Shown here: positions 1 to 7,203 of the stretch, piece by piece | Layout of the letters: the number at the start of each line of letters is the position of its first letter | How positions within the stretch are numbered: position 1 is the first letter of the stretch | Source of the DNA: CBDDEC01 sp965198045 | GTDB taxonomy: Bacteria > Chloroflexota > Dehalococcoidia > UBA2979 | Assembly (NCBI GenBank): GCA_965198045.1 | Contig: CBDAOL010000005.1 | Coordinates: 1-64,000, forward strand | Length of the DNA stretch: 64,000 nt | Direction: 5' to 3' | Notes under the pieces: generated by a model | Databases searched by the model: none | Told to the model about the DNA's origin: nothing | What the model saw: the letters and a program-made list of their open reading frames with translations, nothing else | Position numbers and translations under genes: made by a program

Positions 1-669
1 GGGGGGATGAAGGCCGACGACGCCAAACGGCTGCGCGAGCTGGAGCGCGAGAACGCGCGGCTGAAGCGGATCGTCGCCGACAAGGAACTCGAGATCGACG
101 CGCTCAAGGAGATCGCCCGGGGAACTGGTAAGCCCGTCGCGCCGGCGCGAGGCGGTCTGCATGTTGCAGACCGCCTCGAGTTGTCGGAACGGCGGGCATG
201 CCGGGTCACCGGCCAGCACCGCTCCACGCAGCGCCGCCTGCCGGCGCGCGGCCGCGGCGACGACGCGCTCAGGACGGAGTTGCACGCCTTCTCGCGTGGC
301 CACCCCCGCTGGGGATACCGCCGCGCATGGGCGACCTTGCGCGAGGAGGGATGGACCGTGAACCGCAAGCGGGTGCAACGGCTCTGGCGTGAGGAGGGGC
401 TGCGCGTCCCGCTGACACGACGCAAGCGTCAGCGTCTGGGGACTCGACTCAGCCCGCCAGGCGGCTGAGTGCTGAGCGGCCGAACCACGTCTGGGCGCTG
501 GACTTCCAGTTCGACCAGACCGCGGACGGGCGGGTCCTGAAGCTGCTCAACATCGTCGACGAGCACACGCGGGAGGCGCTGGCGGTGGTGGCCGCCAGGC
601 GCATCAACGCCGACGCCACCGCCGCCACGCTCGACCGGATCGTCGCCGGGCGCGGGACGGCGCCGGGGT
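1..669 (+). pseudogene. Truncated, frameshifted IS3-family transposase (copy 1)
   Basis: This is the left-edge remnant of an IS3-family element, nearly identical (about five differences over some 665 bp by my reading) to the complete copy at 3144-4348 but in inverted orientation. The segment covers the coiled-coil end of orfA and the first half of orfB. Relative to copy 2 it has three single-base deletions. One is in the A run at the orfA end (AAA to AA), so orfA reads through towards orfB. One is a GG to G about 45 nt later. One is a GGGGG to GGGG near 437-440, which stops the frame at 468. Homology ends abruptly at about 669, before the CDNGPE and FVES catalytic motifs, so it cannot make an active DDE transposase. 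The element continues left of the window. Confidence 0.9.
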
Positions 670-735
670 TGTAAGGCCACAAAACACCGATCCATGGGCT
701 CGATCCGAGTTTTGCGGTCCCACAGCCCACGAGCG

Positions 736-2214
736 CTACCGCTGCGCCCGTCGGCGTATCTCGAGATTCTGCGCGCGTAGCGACGCCGTGACGATCAGCG
801 CGTCCCCGTCGACCCGACTCTCTGCGCCCGTCGCTCCGCGCACCGTCCACGACGAGGGCTGACGGAGGCCCACAACCCGGAACGAGGTCGTTTTGGCGGC
901 CGACTCCGCGTTGGGCTGGAGCCCGAGGCGCAGCACTTCGCCCTCCCATCGGGCCTCGTTCAGGGCTACGCGCGGGAAATCCAGACCCTCGACCATGGGA
1001 TGCTCGGGCAGGCGCTCGGTGGCCAGGCGTGTCCACCCGCCGGCCGAGTTGGCCTCAGCAGCGGCGAGCCAGGCGTTGTATTGTCCCCGAGGGTGTGGCT
1101 CGTCGAGCTGGCAGCCCCAGATGAACTCACCGCGATCGTCGTCCCACGTAGGCTGTTGGATTGCGTCGATGCCGGCCGACAGCCGCGCCGCGACCTCGTC
1201 CAGCCCGAACTCTTTGGCGAGAAAGAGCCCGCCGGCCGCGAGCCGTGGATCGGTCAGCCGCCTCCTAGGTACATCTTCCTCAAAGAACCCGACGCTCGAT
1301 GCGGCTGCGTCATAGATACGCCGCGCATCCTCCGGTTCGAGTGGGGCGACGAAGAGTTGGTTTTGCAGTGCGCTCGCGATCGGAGCGCTCAGGTGCACGT
1401 CTTCGATCGGGTCGTAGTACAGGGTGATGCGCTCAGCCACCTCGTCGCCGCCGAGCCCTTGGTACTCGGTCCGCGCGAACTGCCACCAGTCGGTAAAGAC
1501 GTCGAGGTGGCTGGTGCCGTATCGCAGGTCGTGAAGCCTCAGACCGAGGCCGGCGCCGCTCAGTCAGTAGGGCCAGATCTTCGTGTTTTCGCAGTGGCAC
1601 CCCGTCGGGTGGCGACGCCACTGTTCCTCGAGGTGTTGGGCAATCGAGGAGTGGGTCCATTGGAACGTGTAGTCGCCGTCGCGAATGATCTCGAACGGCT
1701 CGTTCCAGCGGTCATCGGTCGCGACCAGCGAGCGGATGCCGAGCAGCACGAGGAAGAAGCCCTTGTAGAAGAGCATCGCCTCCGCCGCAATCGGGTCCAT
1801 CTCGACATGCCAGGGGTCGATACCGTTAGCGGTCCACCCGGGTGTGTCGTAGTTGCCCCAAAGCTCTTTAGGAATGAACGCCCGATAGCGGTCCGGGTAG
1901 TTCTTTCGATCCGGATCCGGGCCGAATTGCGTGAGCCAGTCTGCGGCGGACCACCAGCCGGTATGGCGCTCGATCAGTTGATCGAGGATCTCGACATAGA
2001 CCTCCCGCCAAGCGGGTGTGGTGTGCGCCATGAGGCCGAGTGCGTAGCTCGAGTCCACGAGGTCGAACCGGTGCCAGGAGAGCATAGGAGGGCCGGTGCG
2101 GTTGTCCCAGTGCGCGTGGGGCTCGCCGTCCTTGTTCCAGTTGTCTGGGGTCATCGCCTTGCGGTGCAGGTATCGGAGCCAGCCGACCGACCGATTTGAC
2201 AGTGCCGTGAGCAT
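736..2214 (-). CDS. Linalool dehydratase/isomerase-like protein, predicted selenoprotein (in-frame TGA)
   Basis: One open frame of 492 residues is interrupted only by a TGA at 1564-1566. Upstream and downstream parts are in the same frame and no other stop or frameshift occurs. I recognise the linalool dehydratase/isomerase (LinD/Ldi, all-alpha barrel) family from motifs such as SWHRFDLVDSSYA (about residue 46), WTANGI, and HCENTKIWPY-x-LS. The TGA is residue 217, nine residues after Cys208. The two active-site cysteines of Castellaniella LinD (Cys171/Cys180, from memory) have the same spacing, and family members as I recall have Cys at the TGA position. The TGA would thus be selenocysteine replacing a catalytic cysteine, and a fdhF-like SECIS hairpin follows it. 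The ATG has a perfect GGAGGTGA Shine-Dalgarno at 2221-2228 with 6 nt spacing. The alternative is a nonsense mutation. The substrate is unknown; LinD hydrates and isomerises monoterpenes. Confidence 0.75.
1535..1566 (-). promoter_or_regulatory. Candidate bacterial SECIS element with its UGA
   Basis: Counting the U of UGA as 1 (position 1566), nucleotides 17-21 (GCCUC) pair perfectly with 27-31 (GAGGC), and G16-U32 adds a wobble pair. The five-nucleotide loop 22-26 is GGUCU. In E. coli fdhF, from memory, GGUCU occupies the same positions 22-26 and contains the G23/U24 contacted by SelB. The bulged U of fdhF is not present here. Spacing from UGA to loop (18 nt) is within the bacterial SECIS range. 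The hairpin lies inside the reading frame, as bacterial SECIS elements do. Confidence 0.72.
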
Positions 2215-2220
2215 CGTGCC

Positions 2221-2228
2221 TCACCTCC
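2221..2228 (-). promoter_or_regulatory. Perfect Shine-Dalgarno of the LinD-like gene
   Basis: GGAGGTGA, fully complementary to the 16S anti-SD, ends 6 nt before the ATG at 2214. It fixes the start and argues that the interrupted frame is a translated gene. Confidence 0.75.
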
Positions 2229-2426
2229 GAGCCGGCTCGCCCGCGGGATCCGGGCGCGCTCCAAGGCTATTTTCGACCGCCATTGCTGACATCATCCGCG
2301 GTGCGGGCCGCGCGATCCAACGTTGTGGGACCCGTGGGGCGACTATATTCCATCCGGCCAGCGTTTACAGCGTCTCTCATTCACAAACAGCGACTCGCGA
2401 GCCAGCGCGGCTGGCGCAGCTGGGGG
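2229..2426. other. Intergenic, 5' side of the LinD-like gene
   Basis: About 200 bp with no convincing gene. It should hold the promoter of the minus-strand LinD-like gene, but I see no strong -35/-10 pair. Confidence 0.5.
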
Positions 2427-2476
2427 TGGTGGCAGGGGTCGGATTTGAACCGACGACCGACGGCTTATGAGTCCGT
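2427..2476 (-). pseudogene. 3' fragment of a CAU-anticodon tRNA (att-like)
   Basis: The minus strand reads an anticodon arm with loop CTCATAA (anticodon CAT), a variable region, a T-arm (GTCGG TTCAAAT CCGAC), the acceptor 3' strand CCCTGCC, discriminator A and CCA. There is no D-arm or 5' acceptor strand upstream, and the 31-39 pair of the anticodon stem is A-G. So only the 3' two thirds of an elongator Met or Ile2 tRNA remains. A lone tRNA 3' end is the usual footprint of a tyrosine-recombinase attachment site, and an integrase lies at 7200-8150. It differs from the intact CAU tRNA at 50440. Confidence 0.7.
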
Positions 2477-2818
2477 TGATCATCCTGACCGTGACGACAT
2501 GCTCAAGACGACGAGAAACCCCGCAAACACTGGACGGATGAGGAATTGCCGCCCCACGCGTAGCCTCGGCTGCGGACGCGCGACGGGATCGCCAAGGATC
2601 GGTCGCGCCAGCCACAGCGCCTCCCGGCGACGTTCCGAGACGCTAACTCAGCGTCGCGGCTAGACGCGGCATCTCGCTGCCGGTTGCACGCAGTTCGTTG
2701 GCGAGCGCCTCAGCAGGAAGGTGCGTCATCGCCGGGTGTGACCGGGGTGCCCTCTGGATCTAGGTTTACAGGGAGCCGCGTCCGCGGCTGGAACTGACGC
2801 TCGAATCGGGTTCGACAC
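2477..2818. other. Gene-free stretch
   Basis: No supported gene. The minus strand has a 28-codon frame (about 2652-2738) whose start (MTHLPAEALANELRATG) resembles the N-terminus of DinB-like proteins and then stops. It could be a gene remnant but is too short to call. Confidence 0.4.
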
Positions 2819-3155
2819 CTACGCTCGGAAGTCCTCGTGCTCTGTCAACGCGCGCAGCCCTCGGTAGTGATCGCCGTCGTGAACCGGCTGAAATGCGAAC
2901 CACTGGATGCAGTTGAACTCTCCGAAGTACATATGCGGGAACGTCGCGTCTAGGTTCGCCCGATCGCCCATCTTCGTCGGCAGCGCCGCGAACTCCACCG
3001 AATGCTCGATGAACTGGTCCAGCCGCCGCCGGTAGTCATCACTACCGCCCGGCACCGCTTCGTGAGCCGTCACGTCACCTGGCGCGTCGTACTGACCGTT
3101 GCGGACCTGCTTCCCTTCGGAGAGTGTGACCGGACCCCCTTTGCGAGACCACCGC

Positions 3156-3980
3156 TTATGAGAGTCCAGCGTGTTGCTGAGCCTCCCAGCGCTCGGCGTA
3201 GGTAGCCGGGGCGAGCCAGCCCAGGCTGCTGTGCGGGCGCTTCGTGTTGTACTCGATCCGCCAGTCCTCGATCAGCACCTGCGCCTCGAGCAGGCTGTCG
3301 AACTGCTCGACGGCCAGGAACTCGTCGCGCAGCCGGCCGTTGAACGACTCGACGAATGGGTTTTCCCACGGCGCACCGGGCTCGATGTAGCTGCTGCCCG
3401 TACCGCTGAACCGGCACCAGTCGCGCAGCGCGTTGGCCGTGAGCTCGGGCCCGTTGTCGCAGCGGATGTACCCCGGCGCCGTCCCGCGCCCGGCGACGAT
3501 CCGGTCGAGCGTGGCGGCGGTGGCGTCGGCGTTGATGCGCCTGGCGGCCACCACCGCCAGCGCCTCCCGCGTGTGCTCGTCGACGATGTTGAGCAGCTTC
3601 AGGACCCGCCCGTCCGCGGTCTGGTCGAACTGGGAGTCCAGCGCCCAGACGTGGTTCGGCCGCTCAGCACTCAGCCGCCTGGCGGGCTGAGTCGAGTCCC
3701 CCAGACGCTGACGCTTGCGTCGTGTCAGCGGGACGCGCAGCCCCTCCTCACGCCAGAGCCGTTGCACCCGCTTGCGGTTCACGGTCCATCCCTCCTCGCG
3801 CAAGGTCGCCCATGCGCGGCGGTATCCCCAGCGGGGGTGGCCACGCGAGAAGGCGTGCAACTCCGTCCTGAGCGCGTCGTCGCCGCGGCCGCGCGCCGGC
3901 AGGCGGCGCTGCGTGGAGCGGTGCTGGCCGGTGACCCGGCATGCCCGCCGTTCCGACAACGCGAGGCGGTCCTGCAACAT
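3156..3980 (-). CDS. IS3-family transposase OrfB (DDE integrase domain)
   Basis: 274 residues: an HTH_21 segment (HPRWGYRRAWATLREEGW) followed by an rve integrase core. The DDE triad is visible as WALDSQF (Asp), RCDNGPE (Asp) and FVESFNGRLRDE (Glu), with the IS3-type ending YNTKRPHSSLGW. It is full length and probably active. The ATG at 3980 lies 29 nt past the orfA stop, so expression as an OrfAB fusion needs a frameshift. Part of the same protein is present, broken, in copy 1 (1-669). Confidence 0.9.
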   Translation of the reverse strand: MLQDRLALSERRACRVTGQHRSTQRRLPARGRGDDALRTELHAFSRGHPRWGYRRAWATLREEGWTVNRKRVQRLWREEGLRVPLTRRKRQRLGDSTQPARRLSAERPNHVWALDSQFDQTADGRVLKLLNIVDEHTREALAVVAARRINADATAATLDRIVAGRGTAPGYIRCDNGPELTANALRDWCRFSGTGSSYIEPGAPWENPFVESFNGRLRDEFLAVEQFDSLLEAQVLIEDWRIEYNTKRPHSSLGWLAPATYAERWEAQQHAGLS

Positions 3981-4009
3981 GCAGACCGCCTCGCGCCGGC
4001 GCGACGGGC

Positions 4010-4288
4010 TTACCAGTTTCCCCGGGCGATCTCCTTGAGCGCGTCGATCTCGAGTTCCTTGTCGGCGACGATCCGCTTCAGCCGCGCGTTCTCGCGCTCC
4101 AGCTCGCGCAGCCGTTTGGCGTCGTCGGCCTTCATCCCCCCGTACTGGTTGCGCCAGCGGTGGTAGGTCTGCTCCGAGATCTCGACCCGTTTCGCCGCCT
4201 CCGCGATCGTCTGCCCCTCACCGAGCAGCCGCTCCACCTCCCGCAGCTTGCGCACAATCTGCTCAGGCGTGTGCCTGCGTCGTTTCAC
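4010..4288 (-). CDS. IS3-family transposase OrfA
   Basis: A 92-residue protein that binds the IS ends. It begins MKRRRHTPEQIVRKLREVE, the helix-turn-helix of IS3 OrfA (HTH_29/Tnp-1 type, about residues 8-55), followed by a leucine-zipper-like coiled coil (about residues 57-88). It ends near a GGGGAAAC stretch where orfA gives way to orfB. IS3 elements normally join the two frames by programmed -1 frameshifting, and the short A run is a possible but weak slip site. Confidence 0.88.
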   Translation of the reverse strand: MKRRRHTPEQIVRKLREVERLLGEGQTIAEAAKRVEISEQTYHRWRNQYGGMKADDAKRLRELERENARLKRIVADKELEIDALKEIARGNW

Positions 4289-4659
4289 CGTGATGTCCTC
4301 CTCCGCCCACCTTCGCGGGCCAAAGGACTCTCATCAACGGTGGTCTCGTCTCGCGGGGTCAGGTCAGGCGCGCTGATGATGTCCAGCACCCCCTCCGACG
4401 AAGCCAGCTGATGGCGCATGATCTCTGCGGCCGACCACGAGTCGGGCGACGGACTCCAGGCCGCCTGAGTCGTCGTCAGCTCTTCGGCCGCCTCGATCAG
4501 CCGCACCCGCCTCGACACGACGACCGGCCAGAGGCCCATCCAACCACGTTCCGCTTGCTCCTCGATGAAGCCACGGACGCGCTTCGTGGTCTCGTTGTCT
4601 AAGGCGACAGGCGTTAGCCCTTCCCGCTCAAAGCCACGACCTGGATCGACTACGCACTA

Positions 4660-4768
4660 CGCCACGCGATTCCTCGGGCTTCGTCCCGGGCTCAGCGTCG
4701 GTCTGCTCTCGGTTCATGGCGAGCGTAATGATAGCGGTTGACCAGGGCACTGATGCTCCTATCGCCTG
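4660..4768. other. Downstream flank of the IS110-family transposase gene
   Basis: About 110 bp between the DinB remnant and the IS110 stop codon. An octamer GCTCCTAT near 4754 recurs near 5908 on the other side of the transposase. It could mark the element ends, but I cannot fix them. Confidence 0.3.
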
Positions 4769-5821
4769 TCAAGCGAGCGACTCGGGTCGCGGGAGGTGGC
4801 GATAGAGCTGCCGTGCGACGTAGCGCTTGAGCGAGCGGATGATCTCGCGCTTGGAACGGCCCTCGCGCGTGCGCCGCTCGACGTAGCGGCGGGTGCGGGG
4901 GTCGTGGACCATGCGGACCATGACGATTCGCCAGAGCGCTTGATTCGCGGTGCGGTCGCCACCGCGGTTGAGTCGTTTGCGGATGGTCAGCCCCGACGAG
5001 GCGTCGATCGGGGCGACGCCGCAGTGATGGGCGAATGCCGCCTCGCTGCGGAGGCGTTGCGGGTTGTCGCCGGCGGAGACGAGCAGAGCGCCGGCCGTGT
5101 CGGTGCCCACGCCGAAGCAGGCGACGAGGGCGGGCGCGGTGGTGGCGACCAGCTGCTCGAGCACGGCGTCGAGGCGGCGACACTCTGCCTCGAGGCGCTG
5201 CACCCGCCGAGCCAGCTCACGCAGGGCTAGCTTGGTGGCGCCGACGGCGGTCGTGGGGTCAGTCGGACGCAGCCGGGCCGCGGTCGTCACCAGCTCGAAC
5301 ACAGTGCTGCCCCGCAGTGCGGCCCGGAGGTCGTCCGGTCCACTCACGAGCAGGGCGCGCATCTGGTTGAGGGCCGTCGTGCGTGCATGCCCGGCCGAGC
5401 GGCGAGCCGTGCGCAGCGCGCGGATCGCCTCCACGGCACCGCTGCGGGTCTGCGCCTCACCCGAGGCCTCCCCTGACTGCGCAGCGCGAGCGGCGGCGAT
5501 GGCGTCGACGGGGTCGGACTTACCGTGGCGGCGTCGCAGCTGGCGGTTGGGGCGATTCACCTCCACCACCGCCACCGCCTCTGCGAGCAGGTAGCAGGTC
5601 AGGCCAGCGCCGTAGGTGCCCGTCCCTTCGACGCCGATGCGCTCGACCGGACCAAGGCTGCGGAGCCAGGCGAGCGCCTGTCGGTAGCCGGCCGTGGTCG
5701 TCGCGAACGACCGCACCCCGAGCTCGCCGCCCCGCTCATCGAGCGCGGCGACCACGTGCTGGTCGCGGTGCGTGTCGACCCCGGCGGTGACGCGCGTGGT
5801 CGCATCTGTCATGGTGGTCAT
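4769..5821 (-). CDS. IS110-family transposase (DEDD recombinase)
   Basis: 350 residues with the N-terminal RuvC-like DEDD domain: Asp in AGVDTHRDQH, Glu in GVEGTGTYG, and Asps in KSDPVDAIAAARA. A central coiled coil (about residues 170-215) precedes the C-terminal Transposase_20 domain (HCGVAPIDASSG, RLNRGGDRTANQALW, REGRSKREIIRSLKRYVAR), which bears the catalytic serine region. Length and domain order are normal for IS110, so it looks intact. I chose the ATG at 5821 because GAAGGG ends 6 nt upstream; ATGs at 5827 and 5812 are alternatives. IS110 enzymes use an element-encoded bridge RNA to choose donor and target. Confidence 0.9.
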   Translation of the reverse strand: MTTMTDATTRVTAGVDTHRDQHVVAALDERGGELGVRSFATTTAGYRQALAWLRSLGPVERIGVEGTGTYGAGLTCYLLAEAVAVVEVNRPNRQLRRRHGKSDPVDAIAAARAAQSGEASGEAQTRSGAVEAIRALRTARRSAGHARTTALNQMRALLVSGPDDLRAALRGSTVFELVTTAARLRPTDPTTAVGATKLALRELARRVQRLEAECRRLDAVLEQLVATTAPALVACFGVGTDTAGALLVSAGDNPQRLRSEAAFAHHCGVAPIDASSGLTIRKRLNRGGDRTANQALWRIVMVRMVHDPRTRRYVERRTREGRSKREIIRSLKRYVARQLYRHLPRPESLA

Positions 5822-6091
5822 CGTCATCCCTTCATCGAACAATCTGTGCAGGGTGGCCGCACGTGCCGGGACGGCGGACAGGACAGGGACGAGCCGCCAA
5901 GGCAGGCTCCTATGAGGTCACGTTCGCCCGACCGGTGCGTGCCAGATGGACTCGGAGGCGCGGCCGACAGATCAGAGCGAGAGCAGCCGAAGCGCCAGTC
6001 AGAATCTGGGGTCAGACCGAGCCCGGGAGCCCACCCGGCACCGTAAACGCTCGCCGCCTAGTGGTGGCTGGGCGTCGTACCGATCATCCCT
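5822..6091. other. Non-coding 5' flank of IS110, possible bridge-RNA region
   Basis: About 270 bp without a gene between the IS110 transposase start and the IS6 end. In the IS110 group the bridge RNA is encoded upstream of the transposase, so this is where it would be. I did not identify its loops or the element boundary. Confidence 0.35.
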
Positions 6092-7019
6092 GTCAGATCT
6101 CAGACGATTGATCACGCGGGATTAGCAGGACCCTGGACTCGACTCGTCTACGCGACTCCCGCCTCGGCGATCAGCGAACGCCAGCGCATGAGGAAGAGTC
6201 GTCGCTGTTCGGCGAGCGAGACGTGAGGCTCGCCACGACGCCGAACGCGGAAGTACTGCCGCAGCTCATCGAACGCCGCACAGAAGCGTGCGGCTGATTC
6301 GAAGCTCCCGAAACCGAGCATCGGGTAGTAGCGCTGCTTCACGCCGCGGTGGCTCTGCTCGGTGTAGTTGTTGAGGTACTGCGTCGTCCGATGACGCGCC
6401 TTGCGGCCGATGATCCAGCGGATCGCTCGCCGGTAGGCCGGGTGCAGATCTGTGGTGATGCGGCGAGGTCGGTCGGCCACAGCGAGCAGCCGTCGCAGGA
6501 ACATCCGCGCGGCATGCTTGTCGCGCCGCTCGCTCAGCATCGAGTCGATGAGATCGCCACGGTGATCGATCGCGCGGTAGAGGTAGCACCAGCGTCCGCC
6601 GACCTTCACGTAGGTACCAGGAGACACCGGCCTGGCCGCGCCGCTTCGCGCGCAGTTGCTCGCCGACCAGCGGTGCGAACCGGAACTCCCACTCGCGGAC
6701 GGTCTCGTGCGTGACTTCGAAACCACCCTCGAGCAGCAGCTCTGTGACGTCTCGGAAGCTCAGCTTGTAGCGTAGGCGCCAGAGCACGGCGAGGAGCACT
6801 ATGTCGGTCGGGTGCTGGAGATCGTTGAACGGAGTGCCGGTTCGCTCATTGAAGACACGAAGACAGGATCGACAGGAGAACGTGCGGTAGCCGAGCGAGG
6901 TCCGCCGGCGACGACGACTAGTCTGGCTCGAGCTGCAGCGCGGACACTCCACTGGAAATCCTCTCCCGGAACGTCGATCGTCGCGACGCTAGCAGGAGCC
7001 TTGTGGTCTGAGATCTCAC
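6092..7019 (-). mobile_element. IS6-like insertion sequence, decayed
   Basis: A transposase frame is flanked by 14-bp inverted repeats at 6092-6105 and 7006-7019 (GTCTGAGATCTCAC and its partner, one mismatch). The repeats are partly self-palindromic, so the exact ends are uncertain. The right repeat cuts into the small gene that follows the integrase. Confidence 0.6.
6148..6952 (-). pseudogene. IS6/IS240-like transposase with a deletion at the first catalytic Asp
   Basis: The N-terminal part (6952 down to about 6625) has a C4 zinc-finger start (MECPRC ... FSCRSC) and FRDVTELLLEGG / HETVREWEFRF typical of IS6 enzymes. The C-terminal part, in another frame, continues TYVKVGGRWCYLYRAID ... TTDLHPAYRRAI ... 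NNYTEQSHRGVKQRYYPMLGF with the second Asp and the Glu. At the junction, where a WxVDETYVKV motif is expected, only WY-TYVKV remains. About ten nucleotides carrying the first catalytic Asp are missing. The frame is therefore broken and the enzyme dead. Confidence 0.82.
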
Positions 7020-7203
7020 GGAGCCGCTGCGAGATCAGGAGCCTGGTCATCGGAGCCAGGAAGACGTCGTTGGCGGTCAGTTCAGGGGGCTTAGGGAGAA
7101 AGGCTCGGATCTCTCCGCAGTCTGTACTGGCGCAGCGAATCCGACGGAGATCGGACGTGAGGAGAGCGTTGGGTGGTGGCTGCTGCTCGCGGCGGTTCAT
7201 CAC
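7020..7203 (-). pseudogene. Small unknown gene coupled to the integrase, truncated by IS6
   Basis: A GTG-ATG pair at 7203-7198 overlaps the integrase stop codon, so this gene would be translationally coupled to the recombinase. The product begins MNRREQQPPPNALLTSDLRR and contains RCASTDCGE, a single CxxxxC pair. At about 7019 the frame runs into the IS6 end. I do not recognise the family. Confidence 0.45.

Larger units (their letters stand above)
3144..4348 (-). mobile_element. IS3-family insertion sequence, complete (copy 2)
   Basis: A 1.2-kb element with two consecutive minus-strand frames, orfA and orfB. It is bounded by 24-bp inverted repeats at 3144-3167 and 4325-4348 that match at 22 positions (outer half CGAGACCACCG). 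The orfB stop lies inside the inner half of the 3' repeat. No target-site duplication is obvious. The insertion is in a DinB-like gene. An inverted, truncated sister copy occupies 1-669, so the two copies face each other tail to tail around the LinD-like gene. Confidence 0.88.
2819..4656 (-). pseudogene. DinB-like gene split by IS3 insertion
   Basis: Two minus-strand fragments flank the IS3 copy at 3144-4348. The upstream part (4349-4656) carries a DinB-type helical start (FIEEQAERGW, SWSAAEIMRHQ with the first metal-ligand-like His). The downstream part (2819-3143) ends with FQPVHDGDHYRGLRAL, matching the HD-x2-H metal site and final helix of the DinB/YfiT superfamily. Joined, they would make a protein of about 200 residues. 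No ATG or GTG start is evident at the 5' end: the frame is open to a stop at 4657-4659, so the N-terminus may also be truncated. The gene is insertionally inactivated. Confidence 0.72.

Noticed and set aside
2096..2470. Plus-strand frame ending GFEPTTDGL
   Set aside because: Classic false ORF translated from an antisense tRNA T-arm.
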